Shown here: in pieces, positions 57,998 to 64,000 of the stretch
Layout of the letters: each line of letters opens with the position of its first letter
How positions within the stretch are numbered: position 1 is the stretch's first letter
Assembly: GCA_902544065.1 (NCBI GenBank)
Contig: CACCAS010000001.1
Coordinates: forward strand, 215,088-279,087
DNA from: an uncultured Pelagibacteraceae bacterium
GTDB taxonomy: Bacteria; Pseudomonadota; Alphaproteobacteria; Pelagibacterales; AG-422-B15
Reading direction: 5' to 3'
Length of the DNA stretch: 64,000 nt
Position numbers and translations under genes: made by a program
The notes under the pieces: generated by a model
What the model was told of the DNA's origin: nothing
Databases searched by the model: none
Seen by the model: only the letters and a program-made list of their open reading frames with translations

Positions 57998-59779
57998 ATG
58001 TCCGATAATGAATTAAGCGTCGATATACAATCATTAACAAATAAAAACTGGAAACTCAAAGAATATAGCGATCGTCAAATAGATTTTATTTCACAGAAAT
58101 ATGGATTGAGTAGATTAGTTTCAAAGTTATTAAATATAAGAAATATATCGGAACAAGACATACCAAGTTATATAAATCCATCTTTAAAAGAAAGTTTACC
58201 TGATCCATATAATTTAGTAGATATGGAAAAATCATGTGACCGACTGTACAAAGCTATTTTAGCTAATGAAAAGATAGCAGTATTTGGAGATTATGATGTA
58301 GACGGCTCAACCTCTGCGTCATTATTAATAAATTATTTTAAGAAACTATCTATAGATCTTGATTTTCATATACCCAATAGATTTACAGAAGGTTATGGGC
58401 CCAGTAAGGAGGTATTTTCTAAATTTAAAGATAAAGGGGTCAAAGTAATTTTTACAGTTGATTGTGGAACAATGTCTCACGAAGAGATTGAATTTGCCAA
58501 TCAAAACAAGCTTGATATTGTTGTGTTAGATCACCACCAGCCAGAAATTAATCTTCCCAAAGCATTTGCATTAATAAATCCAAACAGGCTTGATGATACA
58601 TCAGGATTGAATTATTTAGCTGCGGTAGGAGTAACATATATGTTTATCATTGGAATAAACAGAAAGCTTAGGAAAGAAGGTTGGTTTAAAAAAAATGATA
58701 TAGAAGAACCTAATCTTATTTCATTTCTTGATGTTGCAGCATTAGGAACAGTATGTGACGCAGTTCCATTAAAAGGGTTAAATCGTATTTTAGTTAACAA
58801 AGGTTTAGAGGTGATGCAGAAGCTTAATAATCCAGGATTAAGAGCCTTAGCAGAAAAATCTAATATAAAGCAGAAGGTATCTGTTTATGATTTAGGCTTC
58901 AAATTAGGCCCCAGAATAAATGCCGCAGGTAGACTCGGGAGGTCAAGTTTCGGGACAGATTTATTGACAGCAAATCAGAAACTAACTGCTGATCAGATTT
59001 CAGAGGAGTTAAATAAGTTTAATTCTGAACGACGAACAATTGAAAGCTATGTATTAGACCAGGCTATTGAGCAAGTTACCGAGGATAAACTTAAGAATAA
59101 AGTTTTAATTGTTTATGGTGAGGGATGGCATGAAGGAGTAATAGGAATTATTGCTAGTCGTTTAAAAGATAAATTTAATAAACCTACTATAGTACTTTCA
59201 ATTACTGATGATGTGGCCAAGGGATCTGGCAGATCTCTAAAAGGAATTGACTTAGGAAGTTTAGTGGTTGCTGCTCAGCAAAGTCAAATAATTTTAAAGG
59301 GTGGCGGTCATGCAATGGCTGCGGGTCTAACAATGGAAAAAAATAAAATAGATAAATTAAGTCAATTCTTTGAAAAGAAATTGAATAAGGTTGATGCAAT
59401 TGAGACAAACTTTACCACCATGCTCGCTGATGATAAACTTAGTATTTCAGCAGTAAATTTAGAGGTACATGATGAGATTGAAAAAGTTGGACCATTTGGC
59501 TCAGAGAATCCTGAGCCAAATTTTATATTTGAAAATATTAGGCTAGCTTCTGTAGATCAGATTGGGGAAGATCATCTCAAATGTCTCATAAAATCAAATG
59601 AAAGCTCTTTCATTGAGGCAATGGCATTTAGAAGTTTAAACACGAAGCTTGGAGATGAATTAAAAAAGAATAAAGGTGGAAAAATTTCAATATTTGGAAA
59701 GATAAAAATAAATGAATGGAATGGTAGAAAAACTCCTCAACTGCATATAATTGATATAGCGAATTCCCAAATAAACTAA
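57998..59779 (+). CDS. recJ: Single-stranded-DNA-specific exonuclease RecJ
   Basis: Degrades single-stranded DNA 5' to 3' in recombination and repair, 593 aa. The DHH phosphoesterase domain has FGDYDVDGSTSASLL near residue 97, FTVDCGTMSHEE and VLDHHQPE near residue 177. LGPRINAAGRLGRSS and GGGHAMAAGLT (DHHA1 domain) follow, and the C-terminal OB fold has GPFGSENPEPNF. All metal residues are intact. tRNA-Glu lies 45 bases downstream. Confidence 0.95.
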   Translation: MSDNELSVDIQSLTNKNWKLKEYSDRQIDFISQKYGLSRLVSKLLNIRNISEQDIPSYINPSLKESLPDPYNLVDMEKSCDRLYKAILANEKIAVFGDYDVDGSTSASLLINYFKKLSIDLDFHIPNRFTEGYGPSKEVFSKFKDKGVKVIFTVDCGTMSHEEIEFANQNKLDIVVLDHHQPEINLPKAFALINPNRLDDTSGLNYLAAVGVTYMFIIGINRKLRKEGWFKKNDIEEPNLISFLDVAALGTVCDAVPLKGLNRILVNKGLEVMQKLNNPGLRALAEKSNIKQKVSVYDLGFKLGPRINAAGRLGRSSFGTDLLTANQKLTADQISEELNKFNSERRTIESYVLDQAIEQVTEDKLKNKVLIVYGEGWHEGVIGIIASRLKDKFNKPTIVLSITDDVAKGSGRSLKGIDLGSLVVAAQQSQIILKGGGHAMAAGLTMEKNKIDKLSQFFEKKLNKVDAIETNFTTMLADDKLSISAVNLEVHDEIEKVGPFGSENPEPNFIFENIRLASVDQIGEDHLKCLIKSNESSFIEAMAFRSLNTKLGDELKKNKGGKISIFGKIKINEWNGRKTPQLHIIDIANSQIN

Positions 59780-59824
59780 TCAGTTATTGATTTCATATTA
59801 TTATTAGATATATAAATGGCATGC

Positions 59825-59900
59825 GGTCCCTTCGTCTAGCGGTTAGGATATCTGGTTTTCATCCAGAAGATCACGGGTTCGAATCCCGTAGGGACCGCCA
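59825..59900 (+). tRNA. tRNA-Glu (TTC)
   Basis: A 73-base tRNA plus encoded CCA (59898-59900). Acceptor GGTCCCT pairs with AGGGACC, discriminator G at 59897. The anticodon stem-loop CTGGTTTTCATCCAG gives anticodon TTC, and the T-arm is CGGGTTCGAATCCCG. With gatCAB present, this tRNA and its Gln counterpart may both be charged with glutamate first. Confidence 0.96.
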
Positions 59901-59918
59901 TATCTGTGACAATATGGC
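59897..59918 (+). terminator. Hairpin starting in the tRNA-Glu 3' end
   Basis: GCCATAT (59897-59903) pairs perfectly with ATATGGC (59912-59918) around an eight-base loop. The 5' arm contains the discriminator base and CCA of tRNA-Glu. There is only a short A/T-rich tail after it, so it could be a terminator or a structure for 3' processing. Confidence 0.4.
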
Positions 59919-59974
59919 ATTATAAAATCATCCAGAAGCATTTACATGGCTCTTATAGGTATTATTTATAGAGT

Positions 59975-60637
59975 ATGACAAATAAGATGTTTTCGCATTA
60001 TCAGCCAAGAAATTTCAGTGACAAAGTTGCACTTATATTCACTAAAATGCTAAGGCTATTTGCAGATTTTTTTTTCAAGAAAAGGTATGGTCATCGCGCA
60101 GTAATACTTGAAACTGTCGCGGCTGTACCTGGAATGGTAGCAGGGATGCTAAACCATTTAAAAAGTCTCAGAAAGATGCAGGAGGGCCGGGGTTGGATTA
60201 AAATACTATTGGATGAGGCCGAAAATGAAAGAATGCATTTAATGACCTTCATAAATATTGCAAAACCATCTGCTTTTGAAAGATTTTTAGTCATATTTGT
60301 TCAAGGAGTATTTTTTAACTTATATTTTTTCATGTACTTAATCTCCCCGCGTACATGTCATCGGATAGTTGGTTACTTTGAAGAGCAAGCAATCATAAGC
60401 TACACTGAGTACTTAGCAGAAATTGACAGTGGCAATATTGAAAATACCCCCGCGCCAAAAATTGCAATAGATTATTGGAACCTATCAAAGTTTGCTAAAC
60501 TCAGAGATGTAATTATTGCTGTAAGAAATGATGAAATGGGCCACCGAGATGTTAACCATGAATTTGTTTCTATTATAGATAATGAGATTGCAAAAAAAGA
60601 CATAATCGGCGGTAAGGAATTAAAGACTAAGAAATAG
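59975..60637 (+). CDS. aox: Alternative oxidase (cyanide-insensitive ubiquinol oxidase)
   Basis: Di-iron monotopic membrane enzyme that oxidises ubiquinol with oxygen and pumps no protons. The 220-aa protein has all ligand motifs: E46 in [17 protein letters not shown]85 and H88 in [16 protein letters not shown]136/E137 in [16 protein letters not shown]187 and H190 in [14 protein letters not shown]. Residues around 100-125 form the hydrophobic membrane face. The short N-terminus lacks the regulatory cysteine of plant enzymes. A TTTACA at 59940 may be part of its promoter. It differs from the COQ7 family by these motifs. Confidence 0.9.
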   Translation: MTNKMFSHYQPRNFSDKVALIFTKMLRLFADFFFKKRYGHRAVILETVAAVPGMVAGMLNHLKSLRKMQEGRGWIKILLDEAENERMHLMTFINIAKPSAFERFLVIFVQGVFFNLYFFMYLISPRTCHRIVGYFEEQAIISYTEYLAEIDSGNIENTPAPKIAIDYWNLSKFAKLRDVIIAVRNDEMGHRDVNHEFVSIIDNEIAKKDIIGGKELKTKK

Positions 60638-60665
60638 TTTAATAAAGCTAATCAATAAACTTATT

Positions 60666-61079
60666 ATGTTGCAATTTGGAATCTTCTTACATTCATTAGT
60701 AGTGGGGTTTATGATATTCTTTATGGTGGTGGTCTCACCAACAATTTTTAAAGCACTGGATGAAGCTAACTCTGGATCATTTCTAAGAGAACTCTTTCCG
60801 CGTATGTTTTTATATGGATTGATTGCAATGTTACTTGCATTTTTAACAACTTTAAATAGTCAGTTAAATATTTATTGGATTATATCTTTTATTTCCTCAA
60901 TTTTATTTGCGATAAATCTTTATATAATTACACCTAAAATAAACTATCATCGAGATGAAGTGAAATTAGGAAATTCTCTATCTGAAAAAAAATTTAAGCA
61001 ATTTCATTTATTTTCAGTGGCACTCTTTATTTTACAGTTACTTGGATCGTTATATTTATTATTAATTTATTATTATTAG
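60666..61079 (+). CDS. DUF4149-family membrane protein (TMEM205-like)
   Basis: A 137-aa protein with four hydrophobic helices (about residues 3-25, 47-65, 68-88 and 113-136). FMVVVSPTIFKALDE and the PRMFLYGL segment match the DUF4149/TMEM205 pattern. Its function is unknown; distant relatives occur in bacteria and mitochondria. It follows the oxidase after 28 bases and precedes the 61-aa gene by eight, suggesting one transcript. Confidence 0.72.
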   Translation: MLQFGIFLHSLVVGFMIFFMVVVSPTIFKALDEANSGSFLRELFPRMFLYGLIAMLLAFLTTLNSQLNIYWIISFISSILFAINLYIITPKINYHRDEVKLGNSLSEKKFKQFHLFSVALFILQLLGSLYLLLIYYY

Positions 61080-61087
61080 GAGTAGTT

Positions 61088-61273
61088 ATGAAGATTTTAA
61101 AAACATTTGATAATGCAAAACTTATTATTGTCGAACTTGAAGTTAACATGGGAGATAAAAAAAGGAGCGCGCCGACACTATGTGCTTCAATTGATGATAA
61201 GATAATTCCATTAAGTTCCGCTCACGATGGCAGGCCAATACTAATGAACCTAGATAATGCTCTACAGCAATAA
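61088..61273 (+). CDS. Conserved-looking small protein, unknown function
   Basis: A 61-aa frame with a good AGGAG ribosome site six bases before its ATG, better than most genes here. The sequence has an amphipathic N-terminal strand pattern (KILKTFDNAKLIIVELEV), a basic patch GDKKRSAP, a single cysteine and SSAHDGRPILMNLDNAL. I recognise no domain. It lies directly behind the DUF4149 gene and ends three bases before the convergent photolyase stop. Confidence 0.55.
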   Translation: MKILKTFDNAKLIIVELEVNMGDKKRSAPTLCASIDDKIIPLSSAHDGRPILMNLDNALQQ

Positions 61274-61276
61274 TGC

Positions 61277-62755
61277 TTAGGTTGTGAACTGAGTTATAAA
61301 CGCTTCTGCTTTAGATAAGATTTTTTTCTTTCTTTCATTTTTCATTTTATCATAAACACTTACCATCATGTTCAGTCTTGGGTTGCTACTAAAAAATTTT
61401 CTATTTTTATTTATAAATCTCCAATAAAGACCATCCACCGTCTCACACCATTCACCTTTTTTAAAATCCATCATCTTTAAGTAATAACTCGAACCACAGA
61501 TGTATGGCTTTGTCGCAAATATCCCCCCATCACTAAAAAGCCCCATGCCATAAACATTCGGTACCATTACCCATTCAGAGGAATCAACAAACATCTCCAT
61601 GAACCATTTATAAACTTGTTTGGGTTCAATCTCACATAGATTCATTAGACTTGATAAAACCATCAGTCTCTCAATATGGTGCGTCCAACCATATTTCAAT
61701 GCATTTTTAATTGAATGATCCAAGGGTGGTATTCCAGTTTCGCCCGAGTACCATTCTTTTTTAAATTTTCTCTTATGATTAAAAAAATTTCCCTTTTCCA
61801 TTTCTATTGAGTAATTCTGATAAATGCCCCTCATAAATTCTCTCCATCCAATTACCTGTCTAATGTAGCCCTCTAAAGAGTTTAAATTAACTTTAGTTCT
61901 TAATTTTTTTAATCTATCAACTATCTTTTCAGGTGTAATTAATCCACTATTGATTAGAGGACTAAGTGCGCTGTGAAATAGAATATTATCTCTTTGACTT
62001 ACTGCATCCTCATAATCGCCAAATAGGTTTAATTTCTCTGTTAAAAAATCATCTAGCCACACTATTGATTCTTTATGTGTTGTAGGCAGCCAAAAATTTT
62101 CAGTATTTCCTGGATGATTTTCAAATGTTATATTTATAAATTTCTTTAAAACTTTTGTATGCTTAGTTTCAGAAGCTACTGGACGTTTTGGCAACTTAAC
62201 AGTCTGCGGTAATTTTTTTCTATTATCTTTATCAAAACTCCATTTTCCTCCAACTGGTTTTTCGTCTTTAACTAATAAGTCAAATTTAATACGACTCATT
62301 TTGTAATAATTAGCCATTAAAGGTTTTTTTTTGTTTTCTAGATACTTTTTAAAATCATCTCTTGAATTAAGAAACATAGGGGAGGTGACGATTACTCTTT
62401 CTAATCCAATTTCTTTTACTATTTTATTAAGTTTTTTTTCAAAAGGCTTGTCTTCAACTTCAAAAGAGAAAACTCTCTTTGATTTATTTTCCTTGATTGA
62501 TTTTTTTAATTTATCTTCATATTTATTAGAAAAATTATTTTTACAATCATAATAATCAGTCTCGAAACCTTTAGATTTTAATAAATCATTGTAACTGCGC
62601 ATTGATGATAAGAAATGAAGTATTTTTAATTTATGATGCTTCTCATAAGTGCAAAGACCTAAGTCTTCAGCCATAAATATTTTACAATCTTTGTAATTTT
62701 TTAGGTATAGAGGATCAAATAACTGATTTCCTAAAACTATAAATATATCATTCAT
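61277..62755 (-). CDS. Cryptochrome/photolyase-family protein (FeS-BCP-like)
   Basis: Flavoprotein of the bacterial cryptochrome/(6-4) photolyase group, 492 aa. The N-terminal alpha/beta domain starts DIFIVLGNQLFDPLYL, and the catalytic domain has QVIGWREFMRGIYQNY, THHIERLMVLSSLMNL and EWVMVPNVYGMGLFSDGG, the usual FAD and DNA contacts. In the region that in PhrB/CryB proteins carries iron-sulfur cysteines, this protein is shorter and has only C420 and C437 plus C374. It may therefore lack the cluster. It likely repairs UV-damaged DNA or senses light. Confidence 0.85.
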   Translation of the reverse strand: MNDIFIVLGNQLFDPLYLKNYKDCKIFMAEDLGLCTYEKHHKLKILHFLSSMRSYNDLLKSKGFETDYYDCKNNFSNKYEDKLKKSIKENKSKRVFSFEVEDKPFEKKLNKIVKEIGLERVIVTSPMFLNSRDDFKKYLENKKKPLMANYYKMSRIKFDLLVKDEKPVGGKWSFDKDNRKKLPQTVKLPKRPVASETKHTKVLKKFINITFENHPGNTENFWLPTTHKESIVWLDDFLTEKLNLFGDYEDAVSQRDNILFHSALSPLINSGLITPEKIVDRLKKLRTKVNLNSLEGYIRQVIGWREFMRGIYQNYSIEMEKGNFFNHKRKFKKEWYSGETGIPPLDHSIKNALKYGWTHHIERLMVLSSLMNLCEIEPKQVYKWFMEMFVDSSEWVMVPNVYGMGLFSDGGIFATKPYICGSSYYLKMMDFKKGEWCETVDGLYWRFINKNRKFFSSNPRLNMMVSVYDKMKNERKKKILSKAEAFITQFTT

Positions 62756-62769
62756 ATATTTATATTATT

Positions 62770-63315
62770 TTAGAGACTTAAAGCTTTTTCAATTTCATTT
62801 ATGAATTTTCGTGAACTTGGTTTAGTTAAGGCTGTAAAACCAGCAAGTGCATTTCCATTTTTATCAATAATAATTTTGTGAAAATTCCATCTGGGCACTC
62901 CTCCGATAAAACCTAATTCTTTTTTTGACCACTGAAAAAAAGGGTGAGCATTTTTTCCTTTTACAACATTTTTCTCTGTAAGTGGAAAGGTGATATTAAA
63001 TGTACTTTCACAAAATTCTTTAACTTGCGCATTATCACCAGACTCTTGATTTCCAAAATCGTTAGAAGGAACCCCTATAATAATCAATCCCCTATCTGAA
63101 TAAGTATTATATAAATCTTGCAAACCTTCATATTGGTAAGTGAAGCCACACAGGCTAGCGGTATTTACAACAACAATGGTTTTCCCTTTATAGTCAGATA
63201 ATTTGATTATATCTTCCTCATTTATTGATTTAAAAGAGTGGTCGTGTGCATTCTCTGTCATAGCTGTACTCATGTATAAAATAAGAGTGATTGTGATTAA
63301 AACAAAATATTTCAT
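62770..63315 (-). CDS. Glutathione peroxidase-family protein, exported
   Basis: Thiol peroxidase of 181 aa. A signal peptide (KYFVLITITLILYMSTAM) suggests the periplasm. The peroxidatic cysteine is in NTASLCGFTYQYEGL and coded by TGT, so it is not a selenoprotein. The glutamine in PSNDFGNQES, the resolving cysteine in KEFCESTFNITFPL and RWNFHKIIID complete the active site; the resolving cysteine suggests a thioredoxin-type reductant. It overlaps nhaD by one base (TAATG). Confidence 0.9.
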   Translation of the reverse strand: MKYFVLITITLILYMSTAMTENAHDHSFKSINEEDIIKLSDYKGKTIVVVNTASLCGFTYQYEGLQDLYNTYSDRGLIIIGVPSNDFGNQESGDNAQVKEFCESTFNITFPLTEKNVVKGKNAHPFFQWSKKELGFIGGVPRWNFHKIIIDKNGNALAGFTALTKPSSRKFINEIEKALSL

Positions 63316-64000
63316 TAGAAATTTATTAAGATATGTACATAAACGCTAGCAAAGTAACCGATTGCTATGATTGGCGTCCATTTCAAATGACCAAAAAAAG
63401 TATACATCCCTCTTGATTGTCCCATCAAAGCAACTCCAGCAGCAGAACCTATTGAAAGCATACTTCCTCCAACGCCTGCAGTTAGTGTAACTAATAGCCA
63501 TTGTGAGTCAGGCATTGAAGGCTCCATAGTTAGAACAGCAAACATTACAGGAATATTGTCGACAATAGCTGACAAAATTCCAACTAGTATATTCGCATTG
63601 GTTGCCCCTAAATCTGTATACATGAATTGAGATACATATTCTAAGTAACCTATAAAGCCAAGGCCTCCAACAGATAAAATTACACCAAAGAAAAATAATA
63701 AAGTATCCCATTCAACATGTGCGACATTTTCAAAAAAATCATATTTTTTTTCTTCAACGTTGGTTGTCTTAATTTTTATATAAAAACTATAAAGTTGTAG
63801 GTAAGCTAATCCAGTCATCATTCCAAATACAGGAGGTAGATGTAAAAAGTTATGAAAACTAACCGCAGTAAGTATTGTTAAAAGTCCTAAAAGAATTATA
63901 ACCTTTCCTCCATACTTAATTTCAACAATTTCTTCAGCAACATTAGGTTTATGATCTGATACAAAGAAATGCATTATGCCTGCAGGGATTATGTAGTTTA
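63315..64000 (-). CDS. nhaD: Na+/H+ antiporter NhaD, C-terminal part (cut by window)
   Basis: Membrane sodium/proton exchanger, only the last 228 codons are visible and the frame remains open at base 64000. The visible part has FHNFLHLPPVFGMMTGLAYL, ENVAHVEWDTLLFFFGVILS, a GATNANILVGILSAIVDNIPVM segment and GGVGGSMLSIGSAAGVALMG, which match NhaD. At least six hydrophobic helices are seen. The ATG at 63974 is internal. The gene is first in a unit with the peroxidase. Confidence 0.88.
   Translation of the reverse strand, partial: NYIIPAGIMHFFVSDHKPNVAEEIVEIKYGGKVIILLGLLTILTAVSFHNFLHLPPVFGMMTGLAYLQLYSFYIKIKTTNVEEKKYDFFENVAHVEWDTLLFFFGVILSVGGLGFIGYLEYVSQFMYTDLGATNANILVGILSAIVDNIPVMFAVLTMEPSMPDSQWLLVTLTAGVGGSMLSIGSAAGVALMGQSRGMYTFFGHLKWTPIIAIGYFASVYVHILINF

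Noticed and set aside
59975..60637. COQ7-type demethoxyubiquinone hydroxylase for the di-iron protein
   Set aside because: The LETVA, NERMHL and [10 protein letters not shown] motifs are specific to alternative oxidase, and the spacing of ligands fits AOX rather than COQ7.
1..64000. Search for defence islands, transposases, CRISPR repeats, prophage or biosynthetic gene clusters
   Set aside because: No such gene family, repeated array or terminal inverted repeat was seen. Nearly every base belongs to a housekeeping gene on one strand.

Overview
The window is AT-rich (roughly one third G+C by eye), gene-dense and almost entirely bacterial housekeeping. The families and their order are alphaproteobacterial: ruvX-pyrB-plsY-topA, gatCAB, dapA-smpB, spoT-pdxJ-acpS-lepB-rnc-era-recO, glyA-nrdR-ribD-ribE-ribB-ribH-nusB, plsX-ihfA-merR and hom-glpX-recJ. 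Many genes overlap by 1-17 bases, most spacers are under 80 bases, and TGA, TAA and TAG all act as stops. No insertion sequence, prophage, CRISPR array or toxin locus is visible. I infer a streamlined, probably marine, aerobic alphaproteobacterium of SAR11/HIMB59-like genome style. The exact lineage cannot be fixed by reading alone.

Layout. 1-6272 (+): end of the ribosomal alpha operon (rpsK, rpoA, rplQ), a pseudouridine synthase, and both subunits of a biotin-dependent acyl-CoA carboxylase. 6262-7972 (-): lipB and a gamma-butyrobetaine-hydroxylase-like dioxygenase. 8017-9393 (+): mgtE. 9390-18237 (-): ruvX-pyrB-plsY, topA, then a tight cluster aldehyde dehydrogenase-HAD-RidA-GDPD-panC. 18286-21610 (+): gatCAB and tRNA-Ser. 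21620-23734 (-): a lytic transglycosylase. 23815-36886 (+): a long run from dapA to parC, ending in two amine/hydroxy-acid oxidoreductases. 36875-38655 (-): hemB and a DUF1295 membrane protein. 38670-47462 (+): a second GDPD, rpiB, glyA, nrdR, the riboflavin genes, nusB and a proton-pumping pyrophosphatase. 47473-50492: bamE (-) and the run UQCC-plsX-ihfA-merR-rpmG (+). 50494-53371: chorismate mutase and DUF2842 (-), ctaA (+), metY (-) with a probable SAM riboswitch. 53585-59779 (+): rplM-rpsI-argC-small lipoprotein-hom-glpX-recJ. 59825-64000: tRNA-Glu, an alternative oxidase with two small companions (+), then a photolyase-like protein, a glutathione peroxidase and a truncated NhaD (-).

Functional picture. 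The genes supply translation, lipid and cell-envelope synthesis, cofactors (lipoate, pantothenate, pyridoxal phosphate, folate, riboflavin, haem A), amino acids (lysine, methionine/threonine, arginine) and propionyl-CoA use. Energy genes fit an aerobe saving energy: a potassium-independent proton pyrophosphatase, haem A synthase, a bc1 assembly chaperone and a non-pumping alternative oxidase.

I found no clear new defence or mobile system. The best leads are the SAM-riboswitch candidate before metY, the ALDH-to-PanC operon that could supply beta-alanine, the alternative-oxidase/photolyase/peroxidase cluster with an unknown 61-residue protein, a conserved-position small lipoprotein in the argC-hom operon, and genes missing from usually conserved blocks (rpoZ, fabH, dprA, pyrC). 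No gap over 300 bases lacks a gene; the longest plain gap (53372-53584) holds the metY riboswitch candidate and the rplM promoter.
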